Shown: piece by piece, positions 54,329 through 63,050 of the stretch
Layout of the letters: each line of letters opens with the position of its first letter
How positions within the stretch are numbered: position 1 is the stretch's first letter
Origin: Planctomycetaceae bacterium
Lineage (GTDB): Bacteria > Planctomycetota > Phycisphaerae > Sedimentisphaerales > UBA12454
Direction of reading: 5' to 3'
Length of the DNA: 64,000 bases
Assembly (NCBI GenBank): GCA_021371795.1
Contig: JAJFVK010000002.1
Span: forward strand, 1-64,000
Notes under the pieces: generated by a model
The model's database searches: none
Told to the model about the DNA's origin: nothing
Seen by the model: only the letters and a program-made list of their open reading frames with translations
Program-made: the position numbers and the translations under genes

Positions 54329-55411
54329 CTATTTATTAACTGGTAGATACACTGTAAAGATACTTCCTGAATCCGAAGCGTTTTGGGCGGTGATTTTCCC
54401 GCCGTGCTTTTCGATAATGTCTCTGCAAATCGCAAGGCCCAAGCCCGTTCCCTTGCGGCCTGTTTTTGTGGAAAAGAACGGCTCGAAAATCGCTTCGCAT
54501 ACCGCAGGGTCGATTCCCTTGCCTGTGTCGCGGAATTTTATCGCCGCGATGTTATCGTCTGAAACATCGCATGTAATAATAATTTTTCCGCCGTCGTGCA
54601 TCGCTTCAATCGCGTTCTTAATCAGATTGCAGAATACCTGGAACAAATTGCCGCATTTTGCCTTTGGAAGCGGAGTTGTGTATTGTCGTTGAATTTCGAC
54701 AGATGCGGTGTTTGCCATAGGCTCATTGTACTTAATTGCCTCTTCGATGATTTTATCTATAGTTGTGTCTTCGAGAGATGAGTGTCTGTTTCTGGAGAAT
54801 TCCAGAAGTTCGGTGATAATGCCAATCATTCTTTTCAGGCCGTCGCCGGCATTGTCGAGATATTCGACTGGTTTGGTAAGGCCGTGTTCATTAACGATTC
54901 GCTTGGCAAGGTTGATATACCTTAATACGCCATCCATCGGGTTGTTCAATTCGTGTGCGACTTTGCTGGCGAGTTTGCCAAGCGCGGCAAGGCGTTCGGT
55001 TTGGGCGTACTGCTTTTGAAGCGTGGCTTTTTCGGTAACGTTTTCAAGCAGGATAATGCCGCCTGTAATAACGCCGTCATCCTTCATCGCGGAGCAGATT
55101 ATTTGCAAAAGAGCGGATTTGTCTTCGTAAAGATAGCTTACATTGTCGAATCGGCGGGATTTGCCTGTGTTTAAGACTCCGGTGAGTATTGCATGCCAAT
55201 TGCCCCAGATGTTTTCATTTGTGCCGGCGGCCAGAGTGGCGTCAGCTTTCATCTGGATATTAATGCAGTCATACGCGCATCGGTTTGCGTTTTGGATTTT
55301 TAAGGTTTTGTCAAAAACGACAACGCCAATCGGCAGCGATTGCAAAACCAAAGAATCGCCGTTAATCTTAACATCTTTAACAAAAATATCTTGTGCTACA
55401 TCTTCGAGCAT
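54329..55411 (-). CDS. PAS-domain sensor histidine kinase, NtrB-like
   Basis: Soluble kinase of 360 residues. A PAS domain at about 15-125 (LVLQSLPIGVVVFDKTLKIQNANRCA), a HisKA helix with the phospho-His in LGKLASKVAHELNNPMDGVLRYI, and the HATPase N box [42 protein letters not shown]. There are no membrane helices, as in NtrB. The downstream NtrC-type gene is its natural partner. The ligand of the PAS part is unknown. Confidence 0.95.
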   Translation of the reverse strand: MLEDVAQDIFVKDVKINGDSLVLQSLPIGVVVFDKTLKIQNANRCAYDCINIQMKADATLAAGTNENIWGNWHAILTGVLNTGKSRRFDNVSYLYEDKSALLQIICSAMKDDGVITGGIILLENVTEKATLQKQYAQTERLAALGKLASKVAHELNNPMDGVLRYINLAKRIVNEHGLTKPVEYLDNAGDGLKRMIGIITELLEFSRNRHSSLEDTTIDKIIEEAIKYNEPMANTASVEIQRQYTTPLPKAKCGNLFQVFCNLIKNAIEAMHDGGKIIITCDVSDDNIAAIKFRDTGKGIDPAVCEAIFEPFFSTKTGRKGTGLGLAICRDIIEKHGGKITAQNASDSGSIFTVYLPVNK

Positions 55412-55550
55412 AGTTGATGTGTATTATAGAACCATCTGGCGAGATTTGTCAACCAGTATGTTGCAAAAAAACAACAAAACTTAAGTTTTTAAGGTATAAA
55501 GTATAAAGTTGATAATTTTTTAACGCATTAAACAACGGTTTTGTTGACCT

Positions 55551-55648
55551 TTGTAAACAGGGTTTCCCAATTTTACAACTTCCCTGGTTTAATCAGGATA
55601 TTAGTGAGGTTGTAACTTTATATTTTACAATAGGTTATGTTGTTGTAA
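55551..55648 (+). promoter_or_regulatory. Row of TTGTAA/TTACAA words, possible activator sites
   Basis: TTGTAA at 55551, TTACAA at 55573, TTGTAA at 55610, TTACAA at 55625 and TTGTAA at 55643: two facing pairs about 55 bases apart plus a single half site. They lie 30-125 bases upstream of the sigma-54 promoter, where NtrC-type enhancer sites sit. Low complexity by chance cannot be ruled out. Confidence 0.4.
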
Positions 55649-55675
55649 TGTGGATGGACTCTAAATATGAAAAAG

Positions 55676-55691
55676 TGGTACATTATTTGCG
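55676..55691 (+). promoter_or_regulatory. Sigma-54 promoter upstream of the PilZ gene
   Basis: TGGTACATTATTTGCG matches the consensus TGGCAC-N5-TTGC: the GG (55677-55678) and GC (55689-55690) are 10 bases apart, the exact -24/-12 spacing. The transcript would begin near 55702, about 67 bases before the PilZ ATG. Confidence 0.75.
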
Positions 55692-55768
55692 AGTCCGATA
55701 ACGGTAACGTTAGGGATAGTGTGTTTATCTTTTTTTCATAGCATGGAGGTAAAGGAAAGGAAAAACTA

Positions 55769-56116
55769 ATGGGAGGAGTATTGGAAGAAAGACGGAAATA
55801 TAGGCGTTTGGATATACGAACGGATGTTCTGTGTAAAAAAATCGATTCCGGGTGCGGCCACAGTTTTAAGGCGAATAGTATAAACATCAGCACAGAGGGA
55901 CTGCTCGCGGAAATAGCGAATCATCATTTAATGGAAATAAATGATGGTGAACTTTTCGGTTTGGAAATGGATGTTCCCGTCGAAGACAATACGGATTTGT
56001 TAGGCGGAAAGTTGTGGGCATACGGCAAAGTCGTTCGCATTGTTGAACAGCAACCTCAAACCAGCAAGAAACGAATCGCTTTTCAGTTTTGTACCCGCCC
56101 AATGTTTGAAATATAG
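55769..56116 (+). CDS. PilZ-domain protein
   Basis: A 115-residue single-domain protein of the c-di-GMP receptor type. The first binding motif is ERRKYRRLD (RxxxR), the second NISTEGLL in place of DxSxxG, so ligand binding is likely but the Asp/Asn change is worth noting. GGAGGTAAAGGAAAGG stands before the ATG. The gene reads divergently from the kinase/regulator operon and has a sigma-54 promoter. It may pass the c-di-GMP signal to surface or motility functions. Confidence 0.85.
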   Translation: MGGVLEERRKYRRLDIRTDVLCKKIDSGCGHSFKANSINISTEGLLAEIANHHLMEINDGELFGLEMDVPVEDNTDLLGGKLWAYGKVVRIVEQQPQTSKKRIAFQFCTRPMFEI

Positions 56117-56186
56117 AATCAGGCGTTTCCTGAAAATTTAAATTTTATATTTTAAATTTACATTTCTGATATTACTATCAAGCCTT

Positions 56187-56987
56187 ATGAAAATACTGAA
56201 ATACATACCGATTCTGATATTCATGTTGATTTTGGCCGGCTGCAACGAGCAAAAGAAAGTGGATCACTGGCAAAATGTCAGCATAAACGATTTGATGCCG
56301 AAAGGCGGACCGGCACGTACTAAAGACACTATCATCGGTTTATCTGTTTTTGTCTTTGAGGCAGACAGCGGCAGGTATTTAGCTGTTCAGTCTGCTATGG
56401 CGGGCACAAGTGAATTGCAGGTTGATGCTTCCGGCAATATAAATCTGGCGGAAAATGGAATGATATGCGGAAACGGGGACCTGCAGAACTGGCCTGGAAT
56501 AGCCAAAAGTCTGGCAGACGCCAATGCTGTGATTGTCAAGCGTGTAACTTTGTTTATGACTGAAAACGTTAGTGAGCAGATTGAACTGGCCGGCTTTCCG
56601 CAAGGCGCATCTGTATGTTATCAGACAGATAACAAAACAACGGCGGCGGTCGGATTGCCGGAAGGAAGCGTTTTACTCGATATAAACGCTAAATCCCTCA
56701 TAGGCCTTAAACAGGTCTGTCAGCTTGAAATCAAACCGATTTATAAGACCATAAGGAAAAAAGTCGAGGAAAAGCGAATACCCGCCTGGGAATACTTGTT
56801 TGATTCTATCGGCTGCAAGTCGCCTGTTCGGCCGGGTCAATTCATTTTTCTGTCACCGCAAATTGACGACATCAAGACATCTGAACAGAAAGCTATTGCG
56901 AACGTTGGAAGGTTGATTTTCACAGATAAACAGAAAGAAAACAGAGTAAAATTCTGTTTAATCGTTTGTGGTCTTATAAAGGATTGA
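56187..56987 (+). CDS. Lipoprotein of unknown function
   Basis: A 266-residue exported lipoprotein: the signal peptide ends with lipobox LAGC (MKILKYIPILIFMLILAGCNE). The body has GLSVFVFEADSGRYLAVQSAM, GFPQGASVCYQTDN, and a C-terminal IANVGRLIF part; no known domain is recognised. It lies 70 bases after the PilZ gene in the same direction, so the two may be one unit. A terminator follows at 57152. Confidence 0.82.
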   Translation: MKILKYIPILIFMLILAGCNEQKKVDHWQNVSINDLMPKGGPARTKDTIIGLSVFVFEADSGRYLAVQSAMAGTSELQVDASGNINLAENGMICGNGDLQNWPGIAKSLADANAVIVKRVTLFMTENVSEQIELAGFPQGASVCYQTDNKTTAAVGLPEGSVLLDINAKSLIGLKQVCQLEIKPIYKTIRKKVEEKRIPAWEYLFDSIGCKSPVRPGQFIFLSPQIDDIKTSEQKAIANVGRLIFTDKQKENRVKFCLIVCGLIKD

Positions 56988-57315
56988 TTTTTCCGCATCC
57001 GTCACCCGCAGGCATTCAAGTGAGGAATTAACAGAATAACCGTTAGTAATTTCATCGCATTTTCACACTCTGCGAAGCAGTTTTTCAACACAGCATCAAG
57101 AAGACAAAAAAGCAAAGCAGTTGTTATATTTCCTGATTTGGCCTGTTGTGCAAAAGTGGATAAAAAATATTTATCACTTTTTTTTGTTTTATTACGAATT
57201 TTCTTAAAATTTTTCCACTCTTTTGACGATAGCACTTATATATTGGTATGTTGCCAATAACCTCTGTGAAGCCTAATACTTAGCGGAGGGCGGAAGGTCC
57301 GAATAACTTCAATGG
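56988..57315. other. 330-base intergenic region with a terminator-like hairpin
   Basis: No gene seen. A stem AAAAGTG...ATAAA / TTTAT CACTTTT with one bulged G is followed by Ts (57152-57186). The segment 57240-57315 has GCGGAGGGCGGAAGG, a purine block 20-33 bases before the next ATG. It does not fit a c-di-GMP riboswitch on inspection. Confidence 0.4.
57152..57186 (+). terminator. Terminator-like hairpin with T-run
   Basis: Arms 57152-57164 and 57170-57181 (one bulge), then eight Ts. About 165 bases beyond the lipoprotein stop codon, so a long 3' end or a small RNA may precede it. Confidence 0.6.
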
Positions 57316-57873
57316 ATGAAACGAATGACAGGTCAGCCAAGACAAGCTAAAATTTTGATTTGCCTGGTAGTCTCTATGACAGCCGGCGCAGCAGTGCTTA
57401 TGGCACTGGATAATCAGTCGATATCAGCAGGCGCGTTCAGCCTTGCAAGCTATTCGTCTCTTGGCTCGATAGAATCTGTAACAATCACCCGTCAGGCAAC
57501 AACCGCTGACAGGTGGAACATGATTGAAGTTTACTTCAGCAACACCAAAGGCGGCGACCTTGCACAAATCGCATCGCTTACCGGCCTGACAAGTGCAGAC
57601 GATTTAAATTTCCATTTTCTCGTATGCAACAGCCTGGGCGACATTGACGGCCGGATTCAGCCGACTGAAAAGTGGCTCAATCAATGGTCGGCACTGCCGG
57701 CGGCAGGCTGGTACGGCACCAGCAAGACGATTCGCGTCTGCGTAGTCGGCGAAAAGACCGATGGCGCATCAGATTACCAGACAGGCAGAACTGAAGAACT
57801 GGTTGAAAATCTCGCCAGAAGCTTCAACGTCCCGGCTGCGAATATTCAATATCCTGCCGGCTGGAAACTGTAA
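57316..57873 (+). CDS. Secreted protein, possibly degenerate N-acetylmuramoyl-L-alanine amidase fold
   Basis: A 185-residue protein with an N-terminal hydrophobic helix (AKILICLVVSMTAGAAVLMAL) which anchors or exports it. The rest follows the Amidase_2/PGRP pattern: RWNMIEVYFSNTKGGDLAQI, LNFHFLVCNSLGDIDGRIQPTEKWLNQW, KTIRVCVVGEK, YQTGRTEELVENLARSF. The first His zinc ligand (usual HHS) is replaced by Phe-Ser, and the late His/Cys ligands are missing, so it is probably not catalytic and may bind peptidoglycan. This reading is an inference from pattern, not a firm match. Confidence 0.6.
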   Translation: MKRMTGQPRQAKILICLVVSMTAGAAVLMALDNQSISAGAFSLASYSSLGSIESVTITRQATTADRWNMIEVYFSNTKGGDLAQIASLTGLTSADDLNFHFLVCNSLGDIDGRIQPTEKWLNQWSALPAAGWYGTSKTIRVCVVGEKTDGASDYQTGRTEELVENLARSFNVPAANIQYPAGWKL

Positions 57874-58227
57874 GTAGTGCACAGTGAAGACTTAATACGT
57901 CCCCGTTCGGGGATCTCCGCTTTGCTCCGATGAATAGTTCAACTTTTCCCCAGTAAATATATCCCCCAAAGTAAATCTGTTTATTCTGCGAAAGTGTTTT
58001 TTTAACTTTTCGCTCTTCACTTTTAGTTTTCCACTTAATAAATTGCCTATTTTATCTTAACACTACAAAAAAGATATTTCTGCTTGACTTTCCACTTAAT
58101 ACACATATAATTATTCAACTTTTGGATTTCACACCGCCGGAGAAACCGCAGAGGAAATGTTGCCTCTTGGTTTGTTGGTATGTAGTTTTGGTTTGAATAA
58201 ATCACAATGATTTTTCAGGAGAAGAGT
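57874..58227. other. 350-base intergenic region with a repeat and a promoter
   Basis: Holds a CCCCGTTCGGGGATCTCCGC repeat (57900-57935), related to the repeat within lptE, then short CACTTTT words, and a promoter at 58084-58111. A purine-rich GGAGAAACCGCAGAGG and TTGGTTTG tract lies in the leader of the next gene; no RNA structure could be supported. Confidence 0.45.
58084..58111 (+). promoter_or_regulatory. Sigma-70 type promoter for the GLUG/dockerin protein
   Basis: TTGACT (58084-58089), 16 bases, TATAAT (58106-58111). The transcript would carry a leader of about 110 bases before ATG 58228. Confidence 0.7.
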
Positions 58228-60975
58228 ATGAAGAAGATTATTTCAATTATCGCAGCAGCAATAATATTTTCGTCATCAACTTATGCAGCAAATTATTCCG
58301 GCGGCAGCGGGACAGAATCAGACCCATATCTAATCGCAACGGCGGTGGATATGAATACTATCGGTTTGGATGCTAATGACTGGAACAAATGTTTTAAACT
58401 CGTCGCTGATATAAATATGGCCGAATATACCGGTACAAAATATATGATTATTGGTACTGATTATTATACTCCATTCACTGGTACTTTTGATGGTAATGGA
58501 CATGTCATCCGCAATCTAACATATATTACAACCATTGCAGTTGATTATATCGGCTTATTTGGCTTTGCCTCTAATGCCACAATCAAAAATTTAGGTCTCG
58601 AAAATGTCAATATAGATGCAAATGATGCGTATGTTGGTGGTTTGATCGGCTATCAATATGGTGGCACAATAACAAATTGTTACAGCACTGGCGTTATTGC
58701 TGCCTCCTCTGCTGGGGGATTAGTAGGGTGTCAGGGAGGAGGTACCATAACAAATTGTTATAGCACTGTTAAGGTTACTTCTTCTGCTATTGATTATGCT
58801 TATGCAGGTGGTCTGGTAGCATATCAAACCAGTAACACTCAGACCAGTGAAAGTATCATAACAAACAGCTATAGCACAGGCTCGGTTTCCGCTTCTTCCG
58901 GTTGTTATGCTGATGCAGGGGGAATAGTAGGGGAACAAGCTGCTGGTAGTATAACCAATTGCTATAGCATCGGACCGGTTGTTTCTTCATCGTCCTCTTC
59001 GTCATTTGCCTCGTATGCTGGAGGGGTGGCTGGGTATCAGTGGAGCGGTGTTATAACGAATTCTTATAGTGAGGGAGATGTTACTTCTACTGCACTCAAT
59101 TCTTTTGCCTATGCAGGTGGATTGTTGGGTATGCAGTACGATCAATCTATTGCAGAAATTAATAAATGTTATTCGACTGGTACTATTTTCACAAATGGAG
59201 AAATTACATATAAAGGTGGTTTTCTTGGCTACTATGGTGGCAGTGGAATAATTACTGCCTGCTTTTGGGATGTAAATTCAAGCGGCATAAGTAATGGCCT
59301 TGGCTATGGTTCTTCCAGCGGCGCTGTTGGTAAAACAACTGTTGATATGCAAACACAATCGACATTTACCGGCTGGGATTTTAATACGCCGGTGTGGATG
59401 ATTTGCGGACAGGATTATCCAAAGCTGATTTGGAATACGTCAACGGATATAGATGACGACAAGGATGTCGATTTTTCTGATTTTGCGATTTTGGCTGAAC
59501 TTTGGCAGGCAGATGATTGCGGTTTCTGCAATGGCGCAGACCTGACCGGCGACCGCAAGGTAAATATGTACGATTTGAATATCTTTGTCGCCAACTGGCT
59601 GAAAGAAGAGCCTATCGCCGAGCACGTTAGTAATATTTGTATCAAATATAGTTATGATTATGAATCGCTGGACAGTTCGACAGATACCAATTATGATTTT
59701 GAATTTGTCATAGATACGGATGACACAGTTGAAAGAATAGAGTTTTTGACACCGGCGGGTAATACTTATGAAATAACCGCCACGCCGAATGAATGGGCAG
59801 ATGAAACCGGTTGGTTTGATGTCGGTGGAGAACTCAACGATGATGGCGGATGGGAATGGTGGTATGAAGTAGAATTTTTTGGTGCAGCTTCGCTGGACAA
59901 CTTTGGCGACGGCGAATATACCATTACGGTTTATTATAAAAATGGCCGAAGTCAGCAGACAACGGCGAACTTCAGTATCCCCGGCACAAACGACCCGCTT
60001 CCGCAACCAACTCAAATGCCGGTAATTACCAGTTTCGCCAACGGCGCAACTCTTACCTCGCCAATAACAGTTACATGGCAAGCCTGTACAGACCATAATG
60101 CAAATAATATTGTTTTAGATATTGAAGATTTGGCAACGGACGATGAATTGGAATATGAAGTTGATGTCGCCGCAACAGGTCTTGGCGATGCAATCCAATT
60201 AAATCCGGGCAATTATGAAGTTGAGTTGGACTATAGAGCCGCATATGGTGGGCCGAATAATGATGGCATTTATGTTTTCAGATGTAAATACGCTGAGAGC
60301 GATTATGAAATTACTGTTGAAGAACCTATCGCCGAACATGTCTATGAAATTGAAATCTGTCAGGGTATAGTATATGCGTCACCTGATAGTTCAACAGACA
60401 CTATGTATGATTTTGAGTTTGAAATATATACAGACAACACTGTCGAACGAATAGAATTTCTTACTCCGGCTGGAAATACTTATGAAATTACCGAGACATC
60501 AAATGAATGGTGTTATGAGGCAGAATTTTTTGACGCAGCTTCGCTGGACAATTTTGGCGACGGCGAATATGTGATTACAGTTTATTATAATAATGGCCGC
60601 AGTCAGCAGACAACAGCGAACTTTAGTATCCCCGGCACAAATAATCCGCTTCCGCAAACAACTCAAATTCCAATAATCACAAGTTTTGCAAATGGTGCAA
60701 CTCTTGTTTCACCAGTGACATTTACATGGCAGGCGTGTATAGACCCTAATGCAGAAAATATTTATTTGGGCATTGAGAATCAGGCTACAGATGAAGAATT
60801 AGAATATGACCTTGTACTTGCCGCAACAAGTTTACCTAATTCAGTAGGGTTAAGTTCAGGCGGCTATATGATTGATTTAAGCTATGAAACGGATTATGAA
60901 ATTGTGAACAGTGATGGGATTGCTTTGTATCTGTGTAAATACGCCGAAAGCGATTACGAGATTACGATAGAATAG
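58228..60975 (+). CDS. Large secreted protein with GLUG repeats, dockerin-like module and two tandem C-terminal repeats
   Basis: 915 residues from ATG 58228 (CAGGAGAAG upstream). Signal peptide MKKIISIIAAAIIFSSSTYA. Residues about 30-380: a beta-helix-like row of GLUG motifs (GGLIGYQYGGTITNCYSTG and six or more copies). Residues about 405-460: two calcium loops as in dockerin (DIDDDKDVDFSDFAILAELW, DLTGDRKVNMYDLNIFVANW), a type common in Planctomycetota. Then two copies of a 210-250-residue domain beginning EEPIAEHV with VERIEFLTPAGNTYEIT and ATTNFSI-type ends; the second copy lacks an inner segment. It is probably a surface or extracellular adhesion/polysaccharide-binding protein. The DNA copies are nearly identical in places, so recent duplication is likely. 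Confidence 0.85.
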   Translation: MKKIISIIAAAIIFSSSTYAANYSGGSGTESDPYLIATAVDMNTIGLDANDWNKCFKLVADINMAEYTGTKYMIIGTDYYTPFTGTFDGNGHVIRNLTYITTIAVDYIGLFGFASNATIKNLGLENVNIDANDAYVGGLIGYQYGGTITNCYSTGVIAASSAGGLVGCQGGGTITNCYSTVKVTSSAIDYAYAGGLVAYQTSNTQTSESIITNSYSTGSVSASSGCYADAGGIVGEQAAGSITNCYSIGPVVSSSSSSSFASYAGGVAGYQWSGVITNSYSEGDVTSTALNSFAYAGGLLGMQYDQSIAEINKCYSTGTIFTNGEITYKGGFLGYYGGSGIITACFWDVNSSGISNGLGYGSSSGAVGKTTVDMQTQSTFTGWDFNTPVWMICGQDYPKLIWNTSTDIDDDKDVDFSDFAILAELWQADDCGFCNGADLTGDRKVNMYDLNIFVANWLKEEPIAEHVSNICIKYSYDYESLDSSTDTNYDFEFVIDTDDTVERIEFLTPAGNTYEITATPNEWADETGWFDVGGELNDDGGWEWWYEVEFFGAASLDNFGDGEYTITVYYKNGRSQQTTANFSIPGTNDPLPQPTQMPVITSFANGATLTSPITVTWQACTDHNANNIVLDIEDLATDDELEYEVDVAATGLGDAIQLNPGNYEVELDYRAAYGGPNNDGIYVFRCKYAESDYEITVEEPIAEHVYEIEICQGIVYASPDSSTDTMYDFEFEIYTDNTVERIEFLTPAGNTYEITETSNEWCYEAEFFDAASLDNFGDGEYVITVYYNNGRSQQTTANFSIPGTNNPLPQTTQIPIITSFANGATLVSPVTFTWQACIDPNAENIYLGIENQATDEELEYDLVLAATSLPNSVGLSSGGYMIDLSYETDYEIVNSDGIALYLCKYAESDYEITIE

Positions 60976-61031
60976 TTTCATTTGTGCGGATGGTTTAATA
61001 TTAACAAGGATGTGATATAAAGGAAAAAGTG

Positions 61032-62051
61032 ATGAGAAAAAATAATACATACAATCTTATTTTAACATTACAAATTATGGCCATTACAATTCCGCTGATA
61101 TTTTTCTCAAGCGGTTGTACGATGGTGGCACATGATATGACAATAGATAAATATCCTTTTCTGCACACAACGATAGCACAGGCTCCGCCTCAAAATCCGG
61201 CATATTCACGTGTGGTTGTATATTCGCCTCGTGCGCCGCTTGGCGGTTTCAGTGTGAATCCGATTGAAGCGGTAGGCGGGTGGGACGTACTGCCGGTAAT
61301 AATCGAAGGACAAGCCGGAATATTTCGGGGAGATATTTTAGACCAGACAGGTTATTATATCGACATCCCGCCGGGCGATTATAAAATTACCGGCAAACCG
61401 ACAGCTATAGTTGATGACAAAAAAATTATTAATACCTCTTTCGCAGCCTCTAAAATATACGTGATAAAAGCTGAATCCGAAGTAGGCGTTGTAACATCGA
61501 AAACACCTGTGATTAGTGATGATATAGACCAGGCGATGAAGGATATGGAAAAGAGAAAGGTTCGTTATTGTCCGCCTACTGGAATGACCAAGAGTCTTAA
61601 GCGATTACCGCTGCAGCCGACATTGATTCCAAAGGCCGAGGCAAAATCTATATGGGAGTCTTCTCCATTACCGCAATCCAAACAGGATTCTGCCGCGAGA
61701 GTTTATATATTAAACAGAACGTGCGTTGTTGGCGCTGCGTTGCGGCCACTGGTTGGTGTGGATTGTTTGCCGGATATTGAAATCGACAAGACCAAATACA
61801 TTTGCTTTGAGGTTACTCCCGGCAGGCATATTTTGTCAGCTAAAGTAGGATGTTTTACGAAAGAAGGGTATATGCCGGCGATGGGATTCATTGTTGATGT
61901 TAATGCAGGGCAGGACTTTTTTATTGATTTTGACCCGATTAAAGGTTTTGGTTTTGTAACGCAAGATAAAGCGCAGGAACTCGTGAAAAAGCCGGGCAAA
62001 TTAGCGAAGAATGGATATTACCGCCGCATTTCTTCTTCGTCGTTACAATAA
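61032..62051 (+). CDS. Lipoprotein with two DUF2846-like domains
   Basis: 339 residues; the signal peptide ends in a lipobox-like SSGC (IPLIFFSSGCTMV). Two similar halves follow: SRVVVYSPRAPLGG...DQTGYYIDIPPGDYKITGK, and ARVYILNRTCVVGAALRPLV...KTKYICFEVTPGRHILSAK. Each has the DUF2846 layout of a strand with RVYxxR and an "ixPGxhxi" end. It is an envelope protein without known function. ATG 61032 is taken (AGGA 7 bases upstream); GTG 61029 is just before it. It follows the GLUG protein after 56 bases, so they may be co-transcribed. Confidence 0.78.
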   Translation: MRKNNTYNLILTLQIMAITIPLIFFSSGCTMVAHDMTIDKYPFLHTTIAQAPPQNPAYSRVVVYSPRAPLGGFSVNPIEAVGGWDVLPVIIEGQAGIFRGDILDQTGYYIDIPPGDYKITGKPTAIVDDKKIINTSFAASKIYVIKAESEVGVVTSKTPVISDDIDQAMKDMEKRKVRYCPPTGMTKSLKRLPLQPTLIPKAEAKSIWESSPLPQSKQDSAARVYILNRTCVVGAALRPLVGVDCLPDIEIDKTKYICFEVTPGRHILSAKVGCFTKEGYMPAMGFIVDVNAGQDFFIDFDPIKGFGFVTQDKAQELVKKPGKLAKNGYYRRISSSSLQ

Positions 62052-62060
62052 ATGTGAATT

Positions 62061-62951
62061 TTATTTGTTTTTATTTTCTGCTAATTGGCGGATGACATCG
62101 TAGAGCGATTGAGTGCCGTCGCGGCCGCGGCCTTGTGCCTGCAAAACTGTAAATAATTCTTTTATCATCGCAACGCCGGGCAGCGGTTGGCCAATCTTCT
62201 CGGCATACTCAAGCACGAGTCGCAAATCCTTGACCTGCAAATCGACCATAAACGTCGGCTTGAAATCGCCTGCGATAATCTTCGCGCCCAAAACTTTCAG
62301 CGAAAAACTTCCGGCTGCGCCTGAAACTGTAGCATCAAGTGTCGTCTGTAAATCCAATCCCGCCTGCTTCGCGAACGCCAGGCCTTCAGCGGTACTCATT
62401 ATCGTGTGGACGACCATAACCTGATTTGCGAGCTTTGTTATCTGTCCAAAACCCGACGGCCCGCAATATGTAATCGTTCTGCCCATCGCCTCGAAAACAG
62501 GGCGGAGCTTTTCGAAAGCTTCTTTGTTGCCGCCGGCCATAATTGATAATTTTGCTTCGGTTGCGCCGAGCTGTCCGCCGCTGACAGGAGCATCAATCAA
62601 AATCACCTTTTTATCAGCGAGTAATTTTGCCATCTCTTGCGTTTCGGTAGGGGAAATGGTTGACATATCAACGCAAATCAATCCCGGTCTTGCGGATTCG
62701 ATAACGCCTTGTTTGCCGAGCAAAACATTTCTCACATCAGGCGTGTCGGTAACGCAGGTAATAACTACATCAGCATTTTTCGCCGCATCGGCGGGGGAGT
62801 CTGCCCATGTCGCGCCTGCGGAAATTACATCCTGTGCTTTTGATTTTGTGCGCGAATTAATAATTAACGGGAAACCGGCTTTAAGCAAGTTCAAGGCCAT
62901 CGGCCTGCCCATTATGCCCATGCCGATAAAGGCGATGTTTGATTTTTTCAT
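62061..62951 (-). CDS. garR: 2-hydroxy-3-oxopropionate reductase / 3-hydroxyisobutyrate dehydrogenase family
   Basis: NAD(P)-dependent beta-hydroxyacid dehydrogenase, 296 residues. Seen: the Rossmann start IAFIGMGIMGRPMALNLLKAG, VITCVTDTPDVRNVLLG, the substrate loop DAPVSGGQLGATEAKLSIMAGG, the catalytic Lys in GFGQITKLANQVMV, and the C-terminal KDLRLVLEYAEKIGQPLPG. It resembles tartronate semialdehyde reductase (GarR) most in the last feature, but the true substrate is not fixed. It stands alone on the minus strand, after a convergent lipoprotein gene. Confidence 0.88.
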   Translation of the reverse strand: MKKSNIAFIGMGIMGRPMALNLLKAGFPLIINSRTKSKAQDVISAGATWADSPADAAKNADVVITCVTDTPDVRNVLLGKQGVIESARPGLICVDMSTISPTETQEMAKLLADKKVILIDAPVSGGQLGATEAKLSIMAGGNKEAFEKLRPVFEAMGRTITYCGPSGFGQITKLANQVMVVHTIMSTAEGLAFAKQAGLDLQTTLDATVSGAAGSFSLKVLGAKIIAGDFKPTFMVDLQVKDLRLVLEYAEKIGQPLPGVAMIKELFTVLQAQGRGRDGTQSLYDVIRQLAENKNK

Positions 62952-62958
62952 TGCAATG

Positions 62959-63050
62959 TCGCTTATATTGAAGATTGAATATTGTAGATTGAAGATTTAC
63001 GGAAACGCCTGTGGCGGATTTGTGCTAATCTTCATTCTTCAATTTTCAAT
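62959..63050. repeat. ATTGAAGATTGAA-type interspersed repeat
   Basis: ATTGAAGATTGAATATTGTA and, inverted, CTTCATTCTTCAATTTTCAA enclose GCCTGTGGCGG. A similar AATTGAAGATTTAAAG stands at 42545. It fills the gap between two minus-strand genes. Confidence 0.55.

Noticed and set aside
57240-57315. Possible c-di-GMP or other riboswitch before the amidase-like gene
   Set aside because: Purine blocks are present but the conserved core and pairing of known classes could not be found by eye.
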